Source of the DNA: Lederbergia galactosidilytica
GTDB taxonomy: Bacteria; Bacillota; Bacilli; Bacillales; Bacillaceae_C
Direction: 5' to 3'
Assembly (NCBI RefSeq): GCF_017873565.1
Contig: NZ_JAGGKH010000008.1
Coordinates: forward strand, 62,001-126,000
DNA: 64,000 nucleotides
The position numbers were made by a program, and so were the translations under genes. Under the pieces are notes generated by a model, which saw nothing but the letters and a program-made list of their open reading frames with translations, was not told the origin of the DNA and did no database searches. Below, piece after piece: positions 54,372 to 62,692 of this stretch. The first letter of the stretch is position 1. Each line of letters opens with the position of its first letter.

Positions 54372-55544
54372 CTACTTTTTTACCATTTCTTGGGGAGCCT
54401 TTTTCTTCTCTGTCTTCCTTGCAAAGTCAGTAATAAGTTTATAATAAGCGTTTGCCATCATCCAGATACTCTCTTTTTCATCTTCAAAGAATTCAATGTT
54501 ATAACCATCTAGATTGTTATTGATCGATTTTAGATAATCTTTTAGTACGATTGACCCTCCACCGACAAAGTAACAAATTTCAGTTTGTGAGTTTTTTAGC
54601 CATGTATTGCGTAATAAACGATATTGTTTTTTGGCTAACTCTAGGAGTAGGCGGTCTGTAATATCATGAACGCTTGTCCGATTCCCTTTTACCAAAATGT
54701 GATTGCGATTATTTTTCCTAGTTATAATATCTACAACATCACGGCGGCTATCTAATTCCACTCCATGTTTGGATCTAATTTCTTCCCTTATCGCCTCTAG
54801 TGATTCAGATACCCCAAGATTAAATCCTTGTGCCTTATCATCGTCGACATTCCTGTTTCTTATAACAGCGATATCTGTGGATAAGCCGCCAATATCTTGA
54901 ATTAAAATTCTTTTATCGATTAAATCTTTGTTAATGACTTTAAGGTTATGATCCATTACAAGATTAATAAAGGCAGCAAAGCCCTCAGGATACACCTTTA
55001 CCTCATTAAATTTAATATTCACCTTGAGTCCCTGGTACTTTGGTGTTACGAGAAACTCTACTTGATGGACAGAGCCTGTTAATTTCGAACGGTATCCAGC
55101 ATCCTTGCCCTCTTTTACTTCACGGAGGGGGAGGCCCGTTCCCAACGTATAGTTCGCATCCACAACGTTTTTCTCACGGGGGAAAATAGCCGCATTCTCT
55201 TCCCTCACTGCATCTAATGCCAATGTGGAAAGCAGCATGACCAATGTTTGATCTTCTTCAGATTTTAGACTTCCTGGATCTAACTCTTGAGCATTACTAC
55301 TCTTTGTCGCTAAATGACCAATACGATAAACGACATTATTTTCCTTTAGAGCTGGAGAATGCACCTTCAAATGAATCCCTTCGAGCGGATCCTTACTATC
55401 TAAATCCTCTATTCCAATTACCGGACGATCTTCTGTATCCCTTGCAATAATGTTAGGAATATTTAATTCATACTCTAGTTCCCCAAAAATAGACTTAACT
55501 GAATCATTCCCAACATCAACTGCCGCAATTCTCGACATAGACAT
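54372..55544 (-). CDS. ParM/AlfA-type actin-like ATPase
   Basis: A 390-residue actin-like protein for DNA segregation. Nucleotide-fold motifs: phosphate-1 DVGNDSVK (10-17), phosphate-2 LIQDIGGLSTDIAVI, and adenosine loop YFVGGGSIVLKDYL. The region YTLGTGLPLREVKEG is typical of Firmicutes ParM/StbA proteins. I choose the ATG at 55544, 9 nt after AAGGG. The iteron array lies ~130 bp upstream and the ParR-like gene follows, so the order is parC-parM-parR. Such modules normally stabilise plasmids. In this chromosomal-looking setting it suggests an integrated plasmid or a mobile element, or that this stretch is extrachromosomal. Confidence 0.9.
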   Translation of the reverse strand: MSMSRIAAVDVGNDSVKSIFGELEYELNIPNIIARDTEDRPVIGIEDLDSKDPLEGIHLKVHSPALKENNVVYRIGHLATKSSNAQELDPGSLKSEEDQTLVMLLSTLALDAVREENAAIFPREKNVVDANYTLGTGLPLREVKEGKDAGYRSKLTGSVHQVEFLVTPKYQGLKVNIKFNEVKVYPEGFAAFINLVMDHNLKVINKDLIDKRILIQDIGGLSTDIAVIRNRNVDDDKAQGFNLGVSESLEAIREEIRSKHGVELDSRRDVVDIITRKNNRNHILVKGNRTSVHDITDRLLLELAKKQYRLLRNTWLKNSQTEICYFVGGGSIVLKDYLKSINNNLDGYNIEFFEDEKESIWMMANAYYKLITDFARKTEKKKAPQEMVKK

Positions 55545-55672
55545 CCATATCATCCCTTTTCACTTAATAGATTTTTACGATCAAATTTACTATGTAAAAC
55601 AAATACCACTTTATTTAAGTGTATAAGAGATTACGAACCCCTTCAATGACAGTTACAAAATAAAATAAAACT

Positions 55673-55825
55673 GTAAACTTGTAAACATTTCGTAAACATA
55701 ACTTCTACTGTAAACGTTTTTGTAAACAACAATGACAAGATTGTACACATACTGTCTCTCAGAGATGTAAACATGTTTGTATACATGTTTACATTTTTGT
55801 GCACATTCGTTTACTTTTTGTAAAC
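55673..55825. repeat. parC-like centromere: ~11 GTAAAC/GTTTAC iterons
   Basis: GTAAAC occurs at 55673, 55681, 55692, 55710, 55722, 55767 and 55820; its complement GTTTAC at 55787 and 55809; relaxed forms GTACAC (55743) and GTGCAC (55799). Most sit 8-18 bp apart. The array lies upstream of the ParM-like gene, the usual place of the type II centromere, which also autoregulates the operon through ParR. Confidence 0.85.
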
Positions 55826-56156
55826 ATGTATACTTACGGGTCGGGATACCTATCATTTAGTAAAAGAAGAACGCCTTTACCCTCTAGCAACTGACGTTTA
55901 TTACTAGGAGTAATAAAAAGAGCTTTTATCCTAATTAGGCTCTATCAATATTGTAGAATCAATTAAACAGAGGGTATTGAAATTGGAGAAGAAGTGTATG
56001 CGGAGAATTTCATAGCAATTCGACTTTATGACCGAGGCGGTTGTAACTTAAAAATGGCTATGTTAAATTTATCCATACTTGTTAAATTTATTAAACTTAG
56101 GGAATACACCTAAGGTAATAGATAGAGAGGAAACCATACATAAGGAAGTGAACAAC
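55826..56156. other. Intergenic region, no gene
   Basis: Between the iterons and the lipoprotein gene I see a short A/T-rich stretch with no supported frame. Confidence 0.5.
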
Positions 56157-57278
56157 ATGAAAAAAATAGCCTTGCTAATATCTAGCGTGCTCCTCACCTT
56201 TTTCCTCATCGCTTGTTCGGAGAGCGCCACTGCTAACAAAGAAAGCGAAGGAAATGATGAAAAACCGGTACAGGAGGACGGCACAGCAGATAAGAAGGAT
56301 AAAAAAGAAGAAGCAGAAAAGGTGGAAGAAAAGAAGCCTCCACAACCTTACAAACCACTAGAACCGGCAGGAGATGCTACCCCTCTTAAAGATAAAGTAT
56401 CTGAAGAGGAATTGGAGCAGATGCCGCAAGCAGAATCCTATGGAGATGATCGGACGAGAATGGTTGAAGTGGGAGAAACATTGGTCAAAGATGCTGAGGA
56501 TCAAACAGACGGACCTTTAAAGAATCATAGACTTGTTGCCTATTACGGACACCCGAATTCCACCAATATGGGGATACTTGGGGAATTGGAACCAGAGCAA
56601 TTCATGGAGAAGTTGAAAGAACAGACCCAAGCATATTCAGATGCCGATCCATCCCGTCCCGCTGTGCCAATGATTGAATTAATCTCGACCGTTGCCCAGC
56701 GAGACCCAGGCCCTGAAGGGAAGTACTTCCATAGTACTTCACCAGAGCAAATTGACGAGTATGCCGAACTCGCCAAAAAGAACGATGCGCTGCTAATGCT
56801 GGATGTCCAACTCGGAACAGATTCTGTGCTGGATCACGTGAAATTACTGGAGAAATGGCTGAAGCTCCCTTATGTTCACCTTGCGATTGATACTGAATTC
56901 CATGTAAAGGAAGGACAAACACCTGGTATTGATCTTGGCCAAGTGGACGGAGCTGAAGTACAAGAAGCGGTAGACTACCTCTCAGACATGGTAGAAGAAA
57001 ATGATTTGCCAGATAAAATCGTCTTAGTCCATCAATTCGTCGACGATGCCTTAACAAACAAAGAAGCCATCCAACCAACTGAAAATGTAGAAGTCGCCTT
57101 AAACTATGATGGTTGGGGTGACGGCAACACAAAAATGTCGCTCTATCGCAAATTCGTACGAAACGAAGCAGTCCAATATGGCGGTTTTAAAATCTTTTAT
57201 AAAAAAGATGAGCCTGTGTTAACTCCTGAAGAAGTTTTGAAACTTGACCCTAGCCCGGCGATTATTAATTATCAATAG
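56157..57278 (+). CDS. Lipoprotein of unknown function
   Basis: A 373-residue secreted lipoprotein. The signal peptide MKKIALLISSVLLTFFLIAC ends with a lipobox (LIAC, then SES). A ~60-residue Lys/Glu-rich linker (KKDKKEEAEKVEEKKPP) tethers the folded part. That part reads like a TIM-barrel hydrolase: LVAYYGHPNSTNMGILGEL, VPMIELISTVAQRDPGPEGK, LLMLDVQLGTDSVLDHVKLL, VHLAIDTEFHVKEG, KIVLVHQF and ALNYDGWGDG. The acidic residues at strand ends suggest a sugar- or peptidoglycan-directed enzyme, but I do not recognise the family. The ATG at 56157 follows AAGGAAGTGA. Confidence 0.82.
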   Translation: MKKIALLISSVLLTFFLIACSESATANKESEGNDEKPVQEDGTADKKDKKEEAEKVEEKKPPQPYKPLEPAGDATPLKDKVSEEELEQMPQAESYGDDRTRMVEVGETLVKDAEDQTDGPLKNHRLVAYYGHPNSTNMGILGELEPEQFMEKLKEQTQAYSDADPSRPAVPMIELISTVAQRDPGPEGKYFHSTSPEQIDEYAELAKKNDALLMLDVQLGTDSVLDHVKLLEKWLKLPYVHLAIDTEFHVKEGQTPGIDLGQVDGAEVQEAVDYLSDMVEENDLPDKIVLVHQFVDDALTNKEAIQPTENVEVALNYDGWGDGNTKMSLYRKFVRNEAVQYGGFKIFYKKDEPVLTPEEVLKLDPSPAIINYQ

Positions 57279-57343
57279 AATCACTCTGGGCTGAAATGAA
57301 CCTTTGGCTATAAGGCAATAAAAGGAATGAACCTCCTAAAAAG

Positions 57344-57378
57344 AGAACCAGACACCATCCGGTATCTGGTTCTTTTCT
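57344..57378. terminator. Bidirectional terminator
   Basis: AGAACCAGACACC and GGTATCTGGTTCT pair with one mismatch, followed by TTTT on the plus strand. It ends the lipoprotein transcript. Confidence 0.8.
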
Positions 57379-57595
57379 ATTTCCCCCCAGTAAAGCTAAT
57401 CCCTTGAATGATTTGCCGCTGGAAGAGGATGAATAATATAATCACTGGGACGGAAGCGACGGCGTTGACGGTCATAGGGACGACAAAGTCGACCAAGTAG
57501 GTTGACATCAATGTTGGAATGCCAACAGGTAAAGTGTACATTTCTGGCGATGTGAGCGCCCAAAAAAACTCCATGTGCTGATAAATACCTAGCAT
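57377..57595 (-). pseudogene. C-terminal scrap of a sugar ABC permease (MalG-like)
   Basis: About 65 residues remain: FFWALTSPEMYTLPVGIPTL, a last membrane helix (AVASVPVIILFILFQRQ) and IIQGISFTGGK. These match the end of CUT1 permeases (SPEMYTLPVG, QRxxxxGxxxGxxK). The other ~220 residues and any transport partners are missing, so this is a relic. Confidence 0.82.
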
Positions 57596-57970
57596 ACATA
57601 ATTTACATTACATGTTTCAGTTACCCCACTCTTCAAAAAATGGTATAATGAATTTGTCGAAACACATTTGTGTCCAATGGGATTGGCTTACCATTGCTGA
57701 TGATGACAGGCTTGTTTATTATTTTCCTTTTCATTTCTTGTATTTTTTCGGATCTTAAAGGAGTGAATCCTATGACAAGTTTAACTACTTTTATTAATTC
57801 CTTGTACTCTACTGTGGCAAGCATCATCTCTATAAAAGTAGCCATTCCTTCTTATAGGTTTAACCTACTGACGAGCTTGTGAAATTCAAGTGAAAAGAAG
57901 GATTTATAGTAAACAGCTGAACTTTGCTTAATCGCTGTTCAGTTGTTTTTTTATGTTTCTATTACCTAAA
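57596..57970. other. Intergenic region with overlapping short frames
   Basis: Two ~70-codon frames overlap in opposite directions (57633-57845 minus, 57670-57882 plus). Neither has a properly spaced ribosome binding site or a recognisable family; at most they are gene debris. Confidence 0.4.
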
Positions 57971-59767
57971 CTACAAACTCTGGAAATAACCCTTTATCTT
58001 CTTCGCCATTAATTGTCTTCTTTCAGCTAAAAACTTTCCATAATCCATGGCTTCCATCTCAAATATCGATTCTGGTATGCAATTCTCCACCATATTCCTT
58101 TTCACTTCTGACTCATCTTTAATTTCGCCAATTCGCATATTATGATCCTCTATTTGTTGTTTAACCTTGTCCATATACTGTACTGGGGACTGATCTTTAA
58201 TAGCTAGGTTGACCACCTGTTCCGTATAGACATAATTGGCGATTTGGTTATATTGCCTTCTATTATTGTAGCCGTTCTTCTGGAGGTATCTTTTTGGGAA
58301 TACATGGTGCACGTCACCACGTTCTTCTATTAACTGTTGGACAGTGATAGATTTTGATAGGAATGCTGCATCTTTCTGGTAGATTTGGGCCATTATAAAC
58401 AAGTTGAAATATGGACTGCTTGTAACAGAAGTATCTAGATTAGCAATCAGTATATTATCCCAATATGCATCTGATAGTTCGCCTGCTTCAACGGACTTTA
58501 CATAATCCATTGGATCATCGTACGTTGCAAAACGTTTAATATCAAAATCAAAAGTGGACTCTGGGGAGCTAGAATATCTCTCTGTCAGTATAGAAGCAAC
58601 ATACCATTTACGGACAATTATATTAATTTGTGAACCAGCAATACCTCGTTCACGCAATAATAAGAACAAAGCATAGGCAAAATTTATAGAGTTTTGTGAT
58701 CGGACTAGTTTTTTATGGATAACGCCGGCTGATTTTAAAATCATGATGAAACGTTTAAAATTTGTTTCATCCACAAATTTAAGTACGCCATCTTTCAATT
58801 GTTTAAAGGATTTCTCTGTGATTTCCATCTTATATTCTCTTGTTTCAAAGTCTCTACCAGATAATAGACTAACAAGATTTGAAATTGGGCCGCGTAAAAA
58901 TTTAAATGTAAAGGCCACTCTTAATACATCTGAATAACTTGGTTCATAAATATTTGTGTAATAGTCCTTCACCCATTTTATCTTCGAAAAACTTCCACTG
59001 CTTGCGAAATCTGTGTCGTTATTCTTAATGTTCTCGTATATAGAAGGGCTCTTCTTCATATGGGAGAAATAATCAATTGTTTTTCGAATAAGCGGACCAT
59101 CGAATTCATCGTTAACGGAGATTTTTGACATAGCAAAGTCGGCCTGACTCAAATTAACTCCTGCTGAATTTATCCGGATAAATATTTCAGTTACTGTTTC
59201 AATATCCAAAGTATGTGCCAGTTCAATAACCCCTATAGAACTTTGTTTCACTTGGATTAGCTTTTGCAGGATTCTATTTAACTCATTCCTTGTAATCTCC
59301 GGATTAACTTGGCAATAATTATCGATGAATTCAAAGGTATCAAATTGCGAATCAAAGATACTGGAAATGTCCGGTATCCATCTTTTATCTTTTTGAATTG
59401 CCGGGTTAAGTACTTCAAATTTCTCGGCAATAGGATTGAATGCAATTTTGATACGTTTCTTCTGGTAATTGTCATTCACTACCTCTTTTCCAGAAATAGC
59501 AGCCATTAATGCAGTTATTCTTTGTTGACCATCTATTAATATTCTCTTGCCCTGCGAGATAGTTCCATCTTTCAATCTCGCATCAGGGTTTTGCCATGTA
59601 ATAATATACCCTACAGGATAGTCTTTATATAAAGAGTCTAGTAAATCTCTCACTTTGGAAGGCTTCCACACAAATGGTCGTTGAATCTCTGGGATAGCAA
59701 TGATATCCTCTTCAATCCAACCCAGCAAAATATTCACAGTCATATTATTTACATTATAGTTAGACAT
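57971..59767 (-). CDS. DUF262 - HNH nuclease (GmrSD/SspE-like defence protein candidate)
   Basis: A 598-residue protein. The N-terminal DUF262 domain, a ParB/sulfiredoxin-like NTPase fold, shows IPEIQRPFVW (25-34), LLDSLYKDYPVG and LIDGQQRITAL (77-87). A helical middle region (LDIETVTEIFIRINSAGVNL) is typical of the family. At ~480 is an HNH motif, DVHHVFPKRYL, followed by NQIANYVYTEQVVNLA. DUF262 plus HNH/DUF1524 is the architecture of type IV modified-DNA restriction (GmrSD) and SspE. AAGGAGTGAG precedes the ATG. It diverges from an SNF2 ATPase gene. Confidence 0.88.
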   Translation of the reverse strand: MSNYNVNNMTVNILLGWIEEDIIAIPEIQRPFVWKPSKVRDLLDSLYKDYPVGYIITWQNPDARLKDGTISQGKRILIDGQQRITALMAAISGKEVVNDNYQKKRIKIAFNPIAEKFEVLNPAIQKDKRWIPDISSIFDSQFDTFEFIDNYCQVNPEITRNELNRILQKLIQVKQSSIGVIELAHTLDIETVTEIFIRINSAGVNLSQADFAMSKISVNDEFDGPLIRKTIDYFSHMKKSPSIYENIKNNDTDFASSGSFSKIKWVKDYYTNIYEPSYSDVLRVAFTFKFLRGPISNLVSLLSGRDFETREYKMEITEKSFKQLKDGVLKFVDETNFKRFIMILKSAGVIHKKLVRSQNSINFAYALFLLLRERGIAGSQINIIVRKWYVASILTERYSSSPESTFDFDIKRFATYDDPMDYVKSVEAGELSDAYWDNILIANLDTSVTSSPYFNLFIMAQIYQKDAAFLSKSITVQQLIEERGDVHHVFPKRYLQKNGYNNRRQYNQIANYVYTEQVVNLAIKDQSPVQYMDKVKQQIEDHNMRIGEIKDESEVKRNMVENCIPESIFEMEAMDYGKFLAERRQLMAKKIKGYFQSL

Positions 59768-59993
59768 AAACTCACTCCTTGATGAGATTCTATTGCGCTT
59801 ACAATTATGTATGTAACTATTGTACTAGATTAGGGGTTCTTTCTAAACCCCTTCCCATTAAGAGGTAACAATTCTCCAGGTTTCTATATCTTTACGCTAT
59901 TAACTAAAGGCGGGAGCAAAGAATTCTAGGGTCCTAGTATCATTAAAACAGCTATTCCCCTTTTTAAAGAGTGTCTGGTCATGGAAAGAAAAG

Positions 59994-60002
59994 TGCTATA
60001 AT
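59994..60002 (+). promoter_or_regulatory. Extended -10 promoter of the SNF2 gene
   Basis: TGCTATAAT is a perfect extended -10 (TGnTATAAT) 45 bp before the start codon; the -35 is weak (CTGGTC). Confidence 0.65.
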
Positions 60003-60047
60003 GATAGGTATAAATACACACTTGTATACTTTTTCAGGGGGCTTATC

Positions 60048-62189
60048 ATGATTAAAAACAAAAGGGATGTGAATCTTCTAAAAGCTGAATTAAATCAGAT
60101 TCGGAGTAATTTAAATCCATTCACAGATAATTATTTTAATCAACAGATTACAGCTTTGTGGGAAGATCTTAAGATAATTGAGGGTTATGAAAAGTTAAAA
60201 TCAATGCCAATGGATGTTATTTCTACTTTAGGAAAAGGGATGCCCATTAACCATTTAGTCAATAACGGCTTCCTTACGATTTACGATATAAAAGATCAAG
60301 TGGCCAACGACCTCTTGCAAATAAACGGCGTTGGGGAGAAGAGTGCATATCTAATTTACAATGCTGTCGCAAAAATAAAAGAATCCACCTATCAACAAGC
60401 TATTCCTAAATTGAACCCAGACAATCTATCAGAAGATCATACAAAACTTCTAGAAATGATTTATAAGAAATGGGAACTCTTAAAGGCGATCGAAGCTTTA
60501 AGGGATGATCTCGATCGTTTTAATAAGGCGATCGCTCCCGATATAGATACGATAAAAAAGCAAAAAGGTTTTATTGGTTCTCTATTCCAGTCAAAATCTG
60601 AAAAGGAAAAGATTAAGGTAGCTTTGGAAAACCTTAATCGAGAGGAATATAAGAAAGAGCTAGAAAACATAAGAGGAAACCTCAATTTTATCCTTCATTT
60701 CGAAGTGAGTAAGGAAGAATTAATCCAACATTTTATTGATGAGAACGCCTCTTATTATACAGAGATCGAAAAAGTTACACACTCTCAACCGGTTGAATCA
60801 CACGAAAGCCTACCAACAGATATCGTAGAGGCAGTAAATCGTTTTGACTTAAATACAAACCGCCTAGAAGTTACATTACGGCATTACCAAGAGTTTGGCG
60901 CGAAATATGCGCTCCATTATAAGCGGACTTTACTTGGAGATGAGATGGGGCTGGGTAAAACCATTCAAGCCTTAGCGATGATCAATCATTTGGCTCAAAC
61001 CGAGCAGGAGTATGCCCTGGTTGTTTGTCCATTAAGTGTTGTAGCAAACTGGAAAAGAGAGATTAGCCTGCGCTCCACATTAAATTCATTTATCTTCCAC
61101 GGAAATAACCGTGATGCCGAGTTTGAAAAATGGCAAACAAGTGGCGGTGTCTTGATCACAACCTATGAGCAAACATTGAAAATGAACTTCGATAATGAAT
61201 ATTCCCTACACGTATTAATTGTTGATGAAGCCCATTATGTTAAAAATCCGGAAGCTAGGCGTTCCCAAAGTGTATATAAACTAGCAGCTATTGCGGAATA
61301 TGTATTATTCATGAGTGGAACTCCACTGGAAAATAGATTAGGAGAAATGAAGCAATTAATGTCAATTTTACAACCAGACATTGCTGAAAAATTAACACAA
61401 GAGTTGCATCTTCTCCAACCACATGAGTTTAAACAAGTTGTATCACCCATTTATTTACGACGGAATCGAAAAGATGTGCTGAGTGAGCTACCAGAACTAG
61501 AAATCATCCCACAGTGGACGAATTTTGGTGAGAAGGAAGAAAAGTATTATTACCAAGCCGTCATGGCAGATAAGTTAATGGCTATGCGACGGGCAGCATG
61601 GCAAGGTGGTTCACCGAAAGAGTCTCCTAAATTAGAAAAGCTATTAGACATATGTGAAGCAGCTGGTGAAAATGGACACAAAGTATTAGTATTTTCCTTT
61701 TTCAAAGACGTCATTCGCATCATTCAGCAACACTTAGAAGGAAAGACATTTGAGGCTATTACAGGTGATGTACCGAATGCAAGAAGACAAGAAATTATCG
61801 ATGAATTCACAAAAGCCAAACCAGGATCCGTATTAATTAGCCAAATTACCGCCGGTGGAGTTGGATTAAACATCCAGGCTGCAAACATTGTAATTCTATG
61901 TGAGCCGCAGTGGAAGCCCTCTATAGAAGAACAAGCCATTAGCCGCGCGTACCGCATGGGACAATCTAGAAACGTGATCGTATATCGCCTATTGACCGAG
62001 GAAAGCATTGATGTAACCATGCTAGAAGTATTAGGCCAGAAATCAAAACTATTCGATCTGTACGCTAGAGAGTCCAATGTCGCATCACTTGCGTTAAATC
62101 GACATGAGGAAGCGGAGGATTCTGTTAGACAGAAGGTATTGAAGTTGGAAAAGGAGCGTGTACAGAGGAGCTTAGAAAAAATTCTGTAG
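60048..62189 (+). CDS. SNF2-family DNA translocase with N-terminal helix-hairpin-helix
   Basis: A 713-residue ATPase. Residues ~88-110 form a helix-hairpin-helix (LLQINGVGEKSAYLIYNAV) that binds DNA without sequence specificity. A coiled-coil region (~130-260) precedes the SF2 core: GDEMGLGKT (297-305), DEAH (393-396), MSGTPLENR, and in the second half SFFKDVIRII, ISQITAGGVGLNIQ, EEQAISRAYRMGQSRNV. SNF2 translocases remodel protein-DNA complexes. Standing opposite a DUF262-HNH nuclease gene, it may belong to a restriction-type defence locus, or be a separate repair factor. GGGGG precedes the ATG. Confidence 0.92.
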   Translation: MIKNKRDVNLLKAELNQIRSNLNPFTDNYFNQQITALWEDLKIIEGYEKLKSMPMDVISTLGKGMPINHLVNNGFLTIYDIKDQVANDLLQINGVGEKSAYLIYNAVAKIKESTYQQAIPKLNPDNLSEDHTKLLEMIYKKWELLKAIEALRDDLDRFNKAIAPDIDTIKKQKGFIGSLFQSKSEKEKIKVALENLNREEYKKELENIRGNLNFILHFEVSKEELIQHFIDENASYYTEIEKVTHSQPVESHESLPTDIVEAVNRFDLNTNRLEVTLRHYQEFGAKYALHYKRTLLGDEMGLGKTIQALAMINHLAQTEQEYALVVCPLSVVANWKREISLRSTLNSFIFHGNNRDAEFEKWQTSGGVLITTYEQTLKMNFDNEYSLHVLIVDEAHYVKNPEARRSQSVYKLAAIAEYVLFMSGTPLENRLGEMKQLMSILQPDIAEKLTQELHLLQPHEFKQVVSPIYLRRNRKDVLSELPELEIIPQWTNFGEKEEKYYYQAVMADKLMAMRRAAWQGGSPKESPKLEKLLDICEAAGENGHKVLVFSFFKDVIRIIQQHLEGKTFEAITGDVPNARRQEIIDEFTKAKPGSVLISQITAGGVGLNIQAANIVILCEPQWKPSIEEQAISRAYRMGQSRNVIVYRLLTEESIDVTMLEVLGQKSKLFDLYARESNVASLALNRHEEAEDSVRQKVLKLEKERVQRSLEKIL

Positions 62190-62249
62190 AGGATAGTTTT
62201 GCTTATGGTGCGGTTCACCGCGACATTTTTAACAGTAAACTATAAAGAA

Positions 62250-62287
62250 AAAGGGTTATAAAAGATAAAGCTCTTTTATAGCCCTTT
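62250..62287 (+). terminator. Intrinsic terminator of the SNF2 gene
   Basis: AAAGGGTTATAAAAGA and TCTTTTATAGCCCTTT form a 16-bp stem with one G-U pair, followed by AATTTTATT. Confidence 0.85.
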
Positions 62288-62692
62288 AATTTTATTAGTA
62301 TTAAAGCACTATACCAAATAAGCTAGCAATAGATGCTATGGATCTATGTTACCTGATGTCCCTTAAAGAAAGCCTAGTAATTTTCTTCCTTCCTCCTTAT
62401 CCTACTTTTAATATGCTTGTTGTAATTTCTCCGCGAAAATTTCACTTTATCCCTTAATATATTATTTGTTCACGTACAAACCGAATGACCTCTTCAGTAG
62501 CAGGTGAAGTGAAAAAAATACTATCAGTAGTTAGTCCTCCTCTGACTGTAAATGGTTATTCAACAACATTTATCTGTTATAAAACTCTGGATAAAATCTA
62601 CGTAATCTGGATTTACCCCTCATTCGTAGAAAGAGCATGTAAAGTTGTTATCAACAGAACATTAAATAACTTTTTAATCGCACTCCTAAAAA
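62288..62692. other. Intergenic region, no gene supported
   Basis: A plus-strand frame at 62485-62748 has no ribosome binding site, runs into the antisense of the next gene and has no recognisable sequence. I see nothing else here. Confidence 0.5.

Noticed and set aside
55673-55825. Iterons considered as a CRISPR or catabolite-repression (cre) site
   Set aside because: The 6-bp units are irregularly spaced and occur in both orientations upstream of a ParM-like gene, which fits a centromere; the single cre-like match at ~55,709 is a by-product.
57633-57882. Two overlapping ~70-codon frames on opposite strands
   Set aside because: No properly spaced ribosome binding site and no recognisable domain; left as unassigned intergenic DNA.
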